In this document: positions 7,683-16,633 of the stretch, piece after piece
Numbering within the stretch: the first letter of the stretch is position 1
How the letters are laid out: every line of letters starts with the position of its first letter
Assembly: GCA_024692235.1 (NCBI GenBank)
Contig: JAILMW010000025.1
Location: forward strand, 1-64,000
DNA length: 64,000 bases
Source: Saccharofermentans sp.
Lineage (GTDB): Bacteria > Bacillota > Clostridia > Saccharofermentanales > Saccharofermentanaceae
Direction: 5' to 3'
Made by a program: the position numbers and the translations under genes
Notes under the pieces: generated by a model
The model's input: only the letters and a program-made list of their open reading frames with translations
The model's database searches: none
Told to the model about the DNA's origin: nothing

Positions 7683-8354
7683 ATGCTTATAAAGTACTGT
7701 CCTGACCATGTGATGTTCGATATAGAGACGACAGGTTTATCACCTGAAAGCGATGCCATAATTGAGATAGCAGCGCTTAAAGTATCAGACGGGGAAGTCG
7801 CAGATACATTCTCGACTCTTGTCGATCCTAAGATGCATATACCGTACTATACGAGCAGTATTAACGGCATTACTGACGATATGGTAAGCGGATCTCCTGC
7901 TATTGATGTTGCACTTAAAGACTTCATTGATTTTGTCGGAGAAGATATCCTTGTAGGACATAACATCAGAAGCTTCGATCTTAAGTTTATTAACCGCGTT
8001 ATGGTGAATATACGAGGATCTGAGCTTCCCAATGAATATGTCGATACGCTTGTTGTAGCAAGACGTTATCTTCCTGATATCGGCAGTCATTCTCTTGAGA
8101 GTCTTGCAGCTCTTTATAAGGTGTCTTACGAAGGTGCGCATCGCGCTCTTGCTGACTGCTATATCAACGAACAGGTCTATGCCAAGCTTAAAGAAGAGAT
8201 ATTATCTCCCTCGGCTTCAGCGAAGCTTGTAAAGACTTGTCCCAAATGTGGTAATCTGTTGAAGAGAAGGACCGGTAAGTTCGGAGAGTTTTACGGATGC
8301 AGGAGCTATCCGGACTGTAAATATACTGAGAATATCAGGGAAGATATCACCTGA
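7683..8354 (+). CDS. DnaQ-like 3'-5' exonuclease with C-terminal topoisomerase-type zinc ribbon
   Basis: About 223 residues. The N-terminal 165 form a DEDDh exonuclease: FDIETTGLSPESDAIIEIAA (ExoI, D and E), GHNIRSFDLKFI (ExoII) and YEGAHRALADCYI (ExoIII, H and D). The C-terminus has a four-cysteine ribbon CPKCGNLLKRRTGKFGEFYGC...C of the zf-C4_Topoisom type, which binds single-stranded DNA. The combination suggests a stand-alone nuclease for repair or nucleic-acid turnover. Start is uncertain: ATG 7668 overlaps the upstream gene, ATG 7683 follows its stop; neither has a clear Shine-Dalgarno, pointing to coupled translation. Confidence 0.88.
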   Translation: MLIKYCPDHVMFDIETTGLSPESDAIIEIAALKVSDGEVADTFSTLVDPKMHIPYYTSSINGITDDMVSGSPAIDVALKDFIDFVGEDILVGHNIRSFDLKFINRVMVNIRGSELPNEYVDTLVVARRYLPDIGSHSLESLAALYKVSYEGAHRALADCYINEQVYAKLKEEILSPSASAKLVKTCPKCGNLLKRRTGKFGEFYGCRSYPDCKYTENIREDIT

Positions 8355-8379
8355 TATATTCCTTAAGGAGGACCTTATT

Positions 8380-8988
8380 ATGTTCGACACCTCTAAGCTT
8401 AACTGGATCAATTCACCTTCTAAGTTTGATATAGCTTCTTCACGCATAGAGATCACGACGGAGCCCGGTACCGATCTTTGGCAGAGGACATATTATCACT
8501 TCCGTAATGATAATGCGCCGATGCTTCTCATGACTACGAAGGAGAAGTATTTCTCATTTGTGGTAAAGACAGATTTTACTTCAAGTCATCACAGATTCGA
8601 TCAGTGCGGAATAGCATTATATCTTAACAGCGATAACTGGCTTAAGGCTTCAGTTGAATTCGAGAATGAGAACTTCCAGCACTTAGGAAGCGTTGTGACT
8701 AATAACGGATTCTCCGACTGGTCAACTACCGAGATCCCGGCCGATACCAAGACTATGTGGTACAGGCTAAGCAGAAGAGAAGACGATTATTGTATCGAAT
8801 GTTCCTTGGACGGCATAAGGTTCTCTCAGATGAGAGTATGCCACCTCTTTGAAGGCGGCGATGAGATCAGATTCGGAGTATATGCATGCAGTCCCGAAGA
8901 ATCTTCTTTTACAGCAGTCTTTACCGACATGGCAATAACAGAATGCATGTGGGGTGCACACGACGGACAGCAGCCTGATCAGGAATAA
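8380..8988 (+). CDS. DUF1349 family protein (concanavalin-like beta-sandwich)
   Basis: 202 residues covering the whole DUF1349 domain: WINSPSKFDI start, the central DQCGIALYLNSDNWLKASVE strand pair and the C-terminal GVYACSPEESSF...F.DM segment are the family hallmarks. Members adopt a lectin/glucanase-like sandwich, have no signal peptide and no proven activity; carbohydrate binding is assumed. AAGGAGGACC precedes ATG 8380. It lies between the exonuclease and the esterase-like gene and is probably transcribed with them. Confidence 0.85.
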   Translation: MFDTSKLNWINSPSKFDIASSRIEITTEPGTDLWQRTYYHFRNDNAPMLLMTTKEKYFSFVVKTDFTSSHHRFDQCGIALYLNSDNWLKASVEFENENFQHLGSVVTNNGFSDWSTTEIPADTKTMWYRLSRREDDYCIECSLDGIRFSQMRVCHLFEGGDEIRFGVYACSPEESSFTAVFTDMAITECMWGAHDGQQPDQE

Positions 8989-9025
8989 AAGAATTTGTAA
9001 GGAAGAGAGTAGCAGGTGGCAAATA

Positions 9026-9628
9026 ATGCTGGATCGACTTGAATTCGGAGACTTAGATGCTCCTTCGTGTCTTGTGTGGATAGCAGGTCCGCATGAGCTT
9101 GATACGTTGTCTTCTACAGTGTCATTGATATCGTCGCCTGTGCCTTTCGGTGTTGTGGCATATGTGGTTGAGGACTGGAATTCGTGCCTGACACCGTGGC
9201 CCGCAACTGTGGGCGCTCGTTCTTTCGCAGGGCAGGCATCGTCTACGTTGTCGTCTGTACTGGAATCTCTTCCTCCTGCTTCAAGGTATTTCCTAGGAGG
9301 GTATTCTCTTGCGGGGTTGTTCTCTTTGTGGGCGTCCTGTCAGACTTCGGTCTTCTCGGGAGTAGCAGCAGTGTCTCCTTCTGTGTGGTATCCGGGGTTT
9401 ACAGAGTATTTCTGTTCTTCTGATGTTCTTGCGCATTCGGTGTATCTTAGCCTAGGTGATCGTGAGAGCCGTACACGTGATCCCGTTATGGCTACGGTGG
9501 GGGATCGTATCGCTTCGTGTTATTCGCATGTATCTTCCCGTGGTGTTCTTAAGTGGAATCCCGGAGGGCATTTTACTTCGCCTTCTGCGCGTATGGCTTC
9601 GGGGTTCTCGTGGCTCCTATTGAATTGA
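9026..9628 (+). CDS. Alpha/beta-hydrolase-like protein (esterase family)
   Basis: About 200 residues with an alpha/beta-hydrolase pattern: oxyanion-side segment WIAGPHELD, the nucleophile elbow GGYSLAGLFSLWAS (Ser in GYSLAG), an acidic loop after the LSLGDRES strand, and a C-terminal His in WNPGGHFTSP. It has no signal peptide, so it is cytoplasmic. The codon choice in this gene (many TCT/TCG, GTG, CGT) differs from its neighbours. ATG 9026 with GCAGGTGG upstream is preferred to the longer frame from 8954, which would overlap the upstream gene. Substrate unknown. Confidence 0.75.
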   Translation: MLDRLEFGDLDAPSCLVWIAGPHELDTLSSTVSLISSPVPFGVVAYVVEDWNSCLTPWPATVGARSFAGQASSTLSSVLESLPPASRYFLGGYSLAGLFSLWASCQTSVFSGVAAVSPSVWYPGFTEYFCSSDVLAHSVYLSLGDRESRTRDPVMATVGDRIASCYSHVSSRGVLKWNPGGHFTSPSARMASGFSWLLLN

Positions 9629-9737
9629 TATTGTTGTTCTATTAACATATCTTTGTATTTTTTGCTTCTGCCTGCCAATAATCCGTGTCCCTCATGTGTC
9701 TTATAGGCAGATGCGGATATAAAGGAGGCACTATAAG

Positions 9738-10607
9738 ATGGACAATACGGAATTAGAGAAGATCTACGAGGAATCGTATCGCGCGGTATACTGGACTGCT
9801 ATGTCGCTTCTTAAGGATGAGGACGAGGCGCAGGATATCGTGCAGGAGACATATGTCGCTCTTATATCTTCTTATTCATCTATCAGGGATAAGGATAAGG
9901 TATACGGATGGCTTAAAAAGACAGCTGCTAATAAATGCCTTAACCGCCTGACGAGAACGAAGACTGTTAATACAGGTGACGAATTCCTTGAAGCGGTAGA
10001 AGCACTTCCTGAAGATTTCCTTCCGGACTCAATCGTAGAATCAGATGAGATGAGGAAGATCATTATGGATATCATTGACAACTCGCTGTCAGAAGATATC
10101 CGTACTACGCTCGTGCTCTACTACTTCGATGAGATGTCTACCAAGGAGATAGCTTCTGCTCTTGGTATTCCTCAGGGTACTGTTCTCTGGCGCCTCAGCT
10201 TTGCAAAGAAAAAGATCAAGCAGGAGGTGGAGAAGTATGAGAAGGATAATAACGATAAGCTGTACGCGATGGCGGTGATCCCGTTCCTGACCAAGCTCTT
10301 TACTGCAGAAGCAGATAATGTGCCGATGAGGCCTATGCCGGCTTCGCTTATCCCGGAGTCAGCATCATCTGTCGGGAGTGCTGCAAAGAAGATATCAGCC
10401 TCTTCTAGTTCAAAGGTGGTAGCTAAGAAGGGGATGAGTGCCCTTGCTAAGAATGTCCTGATCGGAGTGGCGGCGTTGGTTGTTGCGTCTGTTGTGATCG
10501 TTGCGATAGTTAGGCATATTAATGTTGAAGATCCGCATTATGTAGCTCATACGACAGTACTTAATGATGATCAGGTGTCCGGTGATTATTGGCTGATGAT
10601 CAGATAG
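9738..10607 (+). CDS. Membrane-anchored ECF-type RNA polymerase sigma factor
   Basis: 289 residues. Sigma region 2 spans about 8-75 (YRAVYWTAMSLLKDEDEAQDIVQETYVAL) and region 4 about 110-160 (LVLYYFDEMSTKEIASALGIPQGTVLWRLSFAKKKIK). Unlike a normal ECF factor of about 180 residues, it continues through a Ser/Lys linker into a membrane helix (about 234-256, VLIGVAALVVASVVIVAIV). It stops shortly after that helix, while an acidic extracytoplasmic-type domain continues in another frame (10589-11341). ECF factors with fused outer domains are known; here the frame break probably separates the two parts. AAGGAGG precedes the ATG. Confidence 0.85.
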   Translation: MDNTELEKIYEESYRAVYWTAMSLLKDEDEAQDIVQETYVALISSYSSIRDKDKVYGWLKKTAANKCLNRLTRTKTVNTGDEFLEAVEALPEDFLPDSIVESDEMRKIIMDIIDNSLSEDIRTTLVLYYFDEMSTKEIASALGIPQGTVLWRLSFAKKKIKQEVEKYEKDNNDKLYAMAVIPFLTKLFTAEADNVPMRPMPASLIPESASSVGSAAKKISASSSSKVVAKKGMSALAKNVLIGVAALVVASVVIVAIVRHINVEDPHYVAHTTVLNDDQVSGDYWLMIR

Positions 10608-11341
10608 CGAGCAATGAGATATCGAGTGATATTGAGCCTCCTGATCCTGATGCGTCCGGGTCAGATGTTGACGCAGCTTCTGATGCTGATTACGATCCGT
10701 ATCGCGTGGCACTGATGGCGATATTGAATGATCAGGTGCTGCCTGATGGAAGTACTCTGGAATTGGAGGAAGGTTCTACGCTCAGAGAGTGTAAGTTCGA
10801 GGTTTACGATATTGACAGTGACGGAATAGATGAACTCTTTATCGATTATGTTCCCGGATACGGTGACACATATCCCGGAGGCTTTGTGAGTGATACGAAC
10901 AGGTTGACATATGTGTTTGAATATGATCCTGAGTCTGATACCTGGGAGCTGGAATATAGGGGCAACGGCCTTGGTTTTGTTTATTCGAACGGAAGCTACG
11001 GTGATAACCTGCTCTGTACTGTAAGATATGAAGATACTCATGTGATCTATGATTGGTACAGTATGGATTTGGAGCCCTATGTATATGTCGGAAGTGTTGA
11101 AGAGTTCCACTCTGATACATATGAAGGTGAATTCCCTGCTGAGTTTGCCAGCCAGGGAGTAGCTTATATCGTTAACTTCCCGGGATATGACGGAGGGTTT
11201 ATCTCTGAGGCGGATTATATGCTTTCATTCTATGAAGCAGAGATCGGAGAGCCGCTTATGTATGTATACCCGCACTGGTGCATCGATCAGGAAGAGATAG
11301 ATGAGTTTATCGATCAGAGGAATTCTGATACCTGCTCCTGA
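10589..11341 (+). CDS. Predicted extracytoplasmic domain, probably the frameshifted end of the sigma factor
   Basis: The frame reads an acidic Asp/Ser/Pro linker and then a beta-rich domain containing FEVYDIDSDGIDELFIDY, a Ca-binding-like repeat common in secreted Firmicutes proteins. It has no signal peptide or membrane helix of its own, although such a domain belongs outside the cell; the missing anchor is exactly what ends the overlapping sigma factor. The only start is TTG 10589 with no convincing Shine-Dalgarno. One added T in the TATT at 10587-10590 would join both frames into a protein of about 535 residues. A true frameshift, a sequencing error or translational frameshifting are all possible. 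Confidence 0.6.
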   Translation: MADDQIASNEISSDIEPPDPDASGSDVDAASDADYDPYRVALMAILNDQVLPDGSTLELEEGSTLRECKFEVYDIDSDGIDELFIDYVPGYGDTYPGGFVSDTNRLTYVFEYDPESDTWELEYRGNGLGFVYSNGSYGDNLLCTVRYEDTHVIYDWYSMDLEPYVYVGSVEEFHSDTYEGEFPAEFASQGVAYIVNFPGYDGGFISEADYMLSFYEAEIGEPLMYVYPHWCIDQEEIDEFIDQRNSDTCS

Positions 11342-11367
11342 TGATCAAATACGGATATGAAGGAATT

Positions 11368-11396
11368 AAGGAGATGCTGTACATCTCCTTTTTCTC
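11368..11396 (+). terminator. Rho-independent terminator
   Basis: AAGGAGATG (11368-11376) pairs with CATCTCCTT (11382-11390), followed by TTTCTCT. It ends the sigma-factor transcript. Confidence 0.75.
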
Positions 11397-11400
11397 TGCA

Positions 11401-11466
11401 GATAAGAATTTGATAAGAATTAGATAGTACTTCCGTAAAGAAGGTTTCTTGCCGTTCAGGTATAGT
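11401..11466 (+). promoter_or_regulatory. Tandem 11-bp repeats and -10 element before the ABC/two-component operon
   Basis: GATAAGAATT occurs at 11401-11410 and again at 11412-11421, followed by a third GATA at 11423: direct repeats with an 11-bp period, the usual spacing of OmpR-family response-regulator sites. A TATAGT at 11461-11466 is a possible -10 with no matching -35, as expected for an activated promoter. The natural candidate regulator is the response regulator encoded at 16634 in the same operon. Confidence 0.35.
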
Positions 11467-11502
11467 TGACTCATAAGATCAAGACATATGGGAGAGATAA
11501 CT

Positions 11503-12261
11503 ATGACAGCTATACTTCGAACAGAAAAACTGTGTAAGACATTTTCAAATGACGGTACGCAGCAGCATGTAATAAAGAACCTGGATCTGTCGATCGAGTC
11601 CGGGGATTTCACGGTGATAATGGGTGCATCGGGTTCGGGTAAATCCACACTGCTCTATGCACTGGCAGGCATGGATAAGCCTTCTATGGGTAAGGTATTC
11701 TTCGGTGAGGAAGATATATCTTCCTATAGTAACGATCAGCTTGCTATGTTCCGCCGTCGAAACTGCGGATTCGTATTCCAGAGCATATACCTTCTGGAGA
11801 ACATGAATGTAATCGATAACATCTTAACGGGAGCTCTCGTAGTGCAGAAGAATTCTCCCGCTCTTGTATCGCGAGTTAAGACTCTTCTTGGCCGCGTAGG
11901 CATAGGGGAAGAACTGTGGAAGAAATATCCTAATCAGTTATCGGGCGGTGAGTGCCAGAGAGTAGGTATCGTTCGTGCCGTTGTTAATGAGCCCAGAGTG
12001 CTGTTCGCAGATGAGCCTACGGGAGCTCTTGATTCTTCTTCCGGTCAGGCGGTGCTTGATGTATTTACATCTCTTCATAATGACGGACAGAGCATCGTGA
12101 TGGTAACTCACGATATAAAGACCGCACTTAGGGGCAACAGGGTCATATATCTTCGTGACGGAAGCGTCGTAGGTGAATATAAGATGCCTTTGTATGGGAC
12201 GGATGATGTAGTAGCTAGAAGGGATTCTCTTCAGGCTTTCCTGAATGAGATGGGATGGTAA
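11503..12261 (+). CDS. ABC transporter ATP-binding protein (MacB/LolD/BceA type)
   Basis: 252 residues, one nucleotide-binding domain: Walker A GASGSGKST, Q-loop FVFQSIYLLENM, signature LSGGECQRVG, Walker B VLFADEPTGALD and H-loop VTHD. It belongs to the class pairing with FtsX-type permeases that work on membrane-embedded substrates or antibiotics rather than classical import. ATG 11503 with GGGAGAG at 11490-11496 fits better than ATG 11488. It is followed after 2 bases by the permease, first of a five-gene operon that ends with its own two-component system. Confidence 0.92.
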   Translation: MTAILRTEKLCKTFSNDGTQQHVIKNLDLSIESGDFTVIMGASGSGKSTLLYALAGMDKPSMGKVFFGEEDISSYSNDQLAMFRRRNCGFVFQSIYLLENMNVIDNILTGALVVQKNSPALVSRVKTLLGRVGIGEELWKKYPNQLSGGECQRVGIVRAVVNEPRVLFADEPTGALDSSSGQAVLDVFTSLHNDGQSIVMVTHDIKTALRGNRVIYLRDGSVVGEYKMPLYGTDDVVARRDSLQAFLNEMGW

Positions 12262-12263
12262 AG

Positions 12264-14744
12264 ATGGATAAGATAACAAGACTTTCGTTAGCTAAGATAA
12301 AGAGAGCAAAGACGGAATCGTTCCTTCTTTGTATCCTCGTGATGATATGTACGATACTTCTGTCTTCTTCCGTATCTTCTCTCGTGGGTATAGGTAAGAT
12401 GATGCCCTCTATAACCGAAGAGACAGGGTGCTATAGGAACTTCGTGATAATGGGGCAGGACATATATTCCGATGAGTGCTTGGGGTTCCTGTCTGAGAAC
12501 TCTTCTGTATCTTCCTACGATCACTTCAGCGTGATAATGGATCCTCTTCTTAAGAGTAAGGACGGCGATATGACCGTAAGCTTATGCTTCCTTCGTTCTT
12601 CGGACGAAGAGCGTTCAGAGATATTCGAGCCGGAGGTATTGGAAGACGCAGATTCCCTTGAGCATCCCATCTGGCTGGATAGCTCATGCAAGAGGTCTAT
12701 GGGACTCTCCTTAGGCGATGAGGTCACATATACTGACGGTAAGAGAGATTATTCCTTTACTGTCGCCGGATTCTTCGATCAGGGTATATGGCCCCTCGGT
12801 AGCAAGGCGGTAGTATCCGATGAGGATTATTCCTACCTCGAGCAGCATATGGACAGGTACGAGATCGTAGGAATGAACTTTGCTCCCGGAGTTGATGCCA
12901 ATGAGTTCTTTAAGTCTTATGAAGAATATTGTAAAGGGACTACACTTAACGATGTATCTTCCGAATATATGTCATATGCCTATAAGGATCTTATAGATAC
13001 TTATACGTTCAATATGTCGCTCTTAAGCGGTATCGTAGCCTGCATGGCGGGTGTTACCATACTTGCGATCCTGGTGATGATAAGATACAGGATCGTAGGC
13101 GACATCAGGGAGCAGATCGTATCTATAGGTGTCCTGGAGGCACTTGGATATAAGTCTGCCGAGATCTCTCTGTCCTACGTTGTGGAGTACCTGATCGTTG
13201 CAGGTGTCGGTGCTGTTCTTGGTATCGTTCCGGGAGTTATGTTCTCGTCTTTTCTTATGACCAATGCGGCAACTACGGCGCATTACGGCGGCGATATAAA
13301 GGCTCCTTTATTGCCCGCGTTTTTGTCGGTTCTGGGTATACTCCTCTTTGTCCTTCTTATATCTCATACGAGGGCAAGAGCCGTACGTAAGTATCCTCCG
13401 GTGAAGGCATTTCGCAAGGGTATCGAGACACATCACTTTAAGAAGACGGTACTTCCTCTGGAGAAGAGCAAGGCCAATATTCATATAAGCCTCGCCCTTA
13501 AGGGATTCTTCGAGAATGCTAAGCAGAATATAGGTCTTGGTGTATGTATCGCGGCAGTTACCCTGACGGTGGTAATAAGCTTCATGATGGCGAACACTCT
13601 GGGCAACAAGGATAATCTTCTTAATAACATCTGCGGTCATGAGTTGGCGGATATCAGGATAGAGACTTCGGGTCTTATATCTACGGAAGATTTTGCTAAT
13701 GAGCTTCTTGCCATGCCTGAAGTCTCCCAGGTCCTTATGACTTCCGATTCCGAATATATAAAGATCGCGGATGCTGATATTCCGATGCTTCTTGATATCT
13801 ACGATGACTTCTCTTCTACGACGAACATAATAGTCTCTGAGGGACGCCTTCCGGAGCATGATAACGAGATCGCATTTACGGTCCAGGGCAAGTTCATTCA
13901 GAACATGGAAGTCGGAGATACCGTTATGGTCGAATACGGTAAAATCAGGAAGGAATATGTCGTAACGGGTTTTGTCAATTCGGTAGTTAATGCGTCGGCG
14001 GGGTATATGACTTCTTCGGGCTTTAGGAGATTCGATCCTTTGTATACTCCGGATATCCTGGATATATATCTTGATCCCTCCGTTGATGCATCTTCGTTCG
14101 CATCAGTCCTTGAGTCAAGGTACGGTAAGGATATCGCGGATATAAGCAGTGGCGAAGTTACCGGAGATACCATGGAGGAGAGGATAAGAAGCGCAGCTGA
14201 TATCAAGATGGCAGAGGCCATGGTGGAAAATGGCGTCAGCTACATGGAGTATTCCATAGAAGTAGACGGACAGATAATATCCGGAAGCACCAATACCATG
14301 AGGATAGATAAGCTTACTTTCCAGAGAGCTGATTATGCGGAGCTCATGGATCAGTTCGGAAGCGTAATCGGGACTGTAACGACGTCCCTTACGATAGTAG
14401 CGGCAGCGGTAGTGATGATAATACTGTCGATCCTTATGGAGAATACCATCAGGAAGCAGTACAGGGAGCTTGGCATCATGAAAGGCCTGGGTTACACGTC
14501 CCGTGAGCTCATGTTCCAGATGTCATTCAGGATAGTACCGGTGGCAGTTATCGCGGCTCTTGTGGGAACTTTCCTGAGCTTTGTGTCTATGGGGCTTATC
14601 GAGATGGTATTGGGTAAGCTCTCCGTATCTGTACCTGCGGTAGCAGTGGTAGTAATATGCGTACTCCTGTTCTGCTTCTTCTGTGCTTATACGGGTGCCA
14701 GAAAGATAAAGAAGATATCCGTCTATGAATTGATGACGGAATAA
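12264..14744 (+). CDS. FtsX-type ABC transporter permease
   Basis: About 826 residues with two FtsX repeats. An N-terminal helix (about 21-45) is followed by an extracytoplasmic loop of about 200 residues, three helices near 255-380 around VAGVGAVLGIVPGV, a second half starting near 425 with another helix and outer loop, and three C-terminal helices ending with the ARKIKKISVYELMTE tail typical of FtsX proteins. It is the membrane partner of the ATPase just upstream. Large outer loops are typical of MacB/BceB-like permeases dealing with peptides or lipids. GGGATGG at 12252 supports ATG 12264 over ATG 12255. Confidence 0.9.
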   Translation: MDKITRLSLAKIKRAKTESFLLCILVMICTILLSSSVSSLVGIGKMMPSITEETGCYRNFVIMGQDIYSDECLGFLSENSSVSSYDHFSVIMDPLLKSKDGDMTVSLCFLRSSDEERSEIFEPEVLEDADSLEHPIWLDSSCKRSMGLSLGDEVTYTDGKRDYSFTVAGFFDQGIWPLGSKAVVSDEDYSYLEQHMDRYEIVGMNFAPGVDANEFFKSYEEYCKGTTLNDVSSEYMSYAYKDLIDTYTFNMSLLSGIVACMAGVTILAILVMIRYRIVGDIREQIVSIGVLEALGYKSAEISLSYVVEYLIVAGVGAVLGIVPGVMFSSFLMTNAATTAHYGGDIKAPLLPAFLSVLGILLFVLLISHTRARAVRKYPPVKAFRKGIETHHFKKTVLPLEKSKANIHISLALKGFFENAKQNIGLGVCIAAVTLTVVISFMMANTLGNKDNLLNNICGHELADIRIETSGLISTEDFANELLAMPEVSQVLMTSDSEYIKIADADIPMLLDIYDDFSSTTNIIVSEGRLPEHDNEIAFTVQGKFIQNMEVGDTVMVEYGKIRKEYVVTGFVNSVVNASAGYMTSSGFRRFDPLYTPDILDIYLDPSVDASSFASVLESRYGKDIADISSGEVTGDTMEERIRSAADIKMAEAMVENGVSYMEYSIEVDGQIISGSTNTMRIDKLTFQRADYAELMDQFGSVIGTVTTSLTIVAAAVVMIILSILMENTIRKQYRELGIMKGLGYTSRELMFQMSFRIVPVAVIAALVGTFLSFVSMGLIEMVLGKLSVSVPAVAVVVICVLLFCFFCAYTGARKIKKISVYELMTE

Positions 14745-14760
14745 AGATGAGGATAGATCT

Positions 14761-16629
14761 ATGAATAGAAAAATGTTTAAAATGGCAGCGGCAGTCATGG
14801 CTTTCCTTATGGTAGCAGGAGCATATCTCCCTTCGGTTGATGTACTGGCATCCGAGACTTCTGAAGGTTACTTCCTTGATATAGGTTCCGTAAGCAAAGT
14901 GTATGTGACAACTGCAGCTATGCAGCTGGTGGACAGAGGTCTTATAGACCTTGATTCTCCCGTGACTGATTACATCCCAGAATTTTCCATGGCAGATGAG
15001 AGGTATCACGATATCACGGTACGAATGCTCATGAACCATACTTCAGGCCTTATGGGTTCTGTATATAGTGAATCCTTCAGCTTCGGTTATTCTTCTCCCG
15101 GATATAACGACAGAGTCCTTGAGATATTGAAGACCTCAAGGCTCAAGGCTGATCCCGGTTCTTATTACTGCTACTGTAATGACGGATTTACCCTTCTTGA
15201 GATCATTATCGAGAGAGTAAGCGGCATGTCCTATACGGACTATTGTCTTACCAATATCTGTGAGCCTCTGGGACTTACTTCTACAGGTACCATGTACAGC
15301 GTGGACGATATGGGACGACAGATCCCCGTCTATATGAACGGTGCAAGGCTCGCTCCAGAGTGCTGCCGTATCCTGGGCTCGGGAGGTATACTCTCGACTT
15401 CAGAGGAGGTAGCGATCTTCGGATCTTCATTCTATTTCGGTAATGAGATCCTCCTGTCAGACGAAGCTAAGGCAGAGATGGGAAGATACTACGGAGGCCT
15501 TGAGGGCTCGGGCCTTGGCTGGGACATAGTATCCTTAGAAGACTATGAGAACGCAGGAGTCACTGTCTGGATAAAGGGCGGAGATACTTTCCTTCAGCAT
15601 GCATCCCTGGTGGTAGCTCCAGATGAGGAGATAAGCGTAGCCGTATTAAGCTCAGGCGGAAGCAGCACCATCGATCAGGATCTGGCACTGGAGATAATGG
15701 ATATAGCTCTCGAGGAGAGAGGAATAGTCGTAGAGCATCCCGAAGAGGAGATCCCTGATGTCGTTGATCAGGTTCCGTCGGAATATCTTCAGTACGAAGG
15801 TCTCTACTGTAATTCGGAAGGGATAATCAGGATCTCTTTCCCTGAAGGAAGATATATGCTCTACGAGTCCGTCACATCTGAGGGAGGCTTCGAAGGCCAG
15901 CTCATGTATACGACTGAAGGTAACTTTGTTGCCATGTCAGGTGATGTCGATTCAGGTAATGCAATAGTGGCAAATCCGCTGTTCACATTATCCTTCGAAG
16001 AGTCCGGAGACGATGTATTGGTAGTTCAGGACGGCAGCTCTTATGCTCTTCGTAAGGTGGATGAGAATATAGTGGAGGCGGATATTCAGAGTGCATGGGA
16101 TGCTCGCAGCGGCAGCTCGTATTATCTTGTCAGCTCTCCTTATAACGATATCTTCTATGCCGTAGGATACAGGACTACTCTTATGACATCAGCGAATGCT
16201 CCCGGATACGTTAACGGTTATACGATCGTGGATTCGGATACTGCCATGAACATGGTAGGCATCCCCGGCATGGCTTCAAGGGATATCTCCGATATAGAGA
16301 TCACTACCGTTGACGGCAACGAGTACCTGACAGAGGTCGATCAGGGCTTTACATATATCCGCGAGGATGCGATCCCGCTCTTTACTTCGGATATCACATC
16401 CGTGCCTTTGACTTCCGGTGAAGCATCCTGGTACAGGCTCGAGGATATGCATGACGTATCCATAACTCTGGATCTTCCCGAGGATACTGCCTGCTATGTA
16501 TACGATGAGAACGGCAATGTGGTCTATACGAGCTTCATGGTGGACTATGGTAATACGGTCCCGCTCCCTGAATGTGGTATGATTGTATTTATAGGAGACA
16601 CAGGCTCCGAAGTTGGTATAAGAAGGTAA
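14761..16629 (+). CDS. Exported serine hydrolase of the class C beta-lactamase/PBP4* family, unusually short N-terminus
   Basis: 622 residues. A signal peptide (1-31, VLASE cleavage region) is followed almost at once by the active-site SVSK (43-46); the second motif YCN is at 138-140. A further 300-residue C-terminal part contains beta-rich repeats. Family members normally have 40-60 residues of beta-strands between signal peptide and SxxK, so the N-terminal strands of the fold seem to be missing, either by deletion or because the protein no longer folds as an enzyme. Placed between an ABC exporter and its regulators, it probably acts on cell-wall peptides or as a resistance accessory. Confidence 0.82.
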   Translation: MNRKMFKMAAAVMAFLMVAGAYLPSVDVLASETSEGYFLDIGSVSKVYVTTAAMQLVDRGLIDLDSPVTDYIPEFSMADERYHDITVRMLMNHTSGLMGSVYSESFSFGYSSPGYNDRVLEILKTSRLKADPGSYYCYCNDGFTLLEIIIERVSGMSYTDYCLTNICEPLGLTSTGTMYSVDDMGRQIPVYMNGARLAPECCRILGSGGILSTSEEVAIFGSSFYFGNEILLSDEAKAEMGRYYGGLEGSGLGWDIVSLEDYENAGVTVWIKGGDTFLQHASLVVAPDEEISVAVLSSGGSSTIDQDLALEIMDIALEERGIVVEHPEEEIPDVVDQVPSEYLQYEGLYCNSEGIIRISFPEGRYMLYESVTSEGGFEGQLMYTTEGNFVAMSGDVDSGNAIVANPLFTLSFEESGDDVLVVQDGSSYALRKVDENIVEADIQSAWDARSGSSYYLVSSPYNDIFYAVGYRTTLMTSANAPGYVNGYTIVDSDTAMNMVGIPGMASRDISDIEITTVDGNEYLTEVDQGFTYIREDAIPLFTSDITSVPLTSGEASWYRLEDMHDVSITLDLPEDTACYVYDENGNVVYTSFMVDYGNTVPLPECGMIVFIGDTGSEVGIRR

Positions 16630-16633
16630 GAAC

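Noticed and set aside
13308..13859. Minus-strand frame inside the FtsX permease
   Set aside because: Shadow of the permease gene; composition (many Arg, Tyr, His) is typical of antisense translation in this genome.
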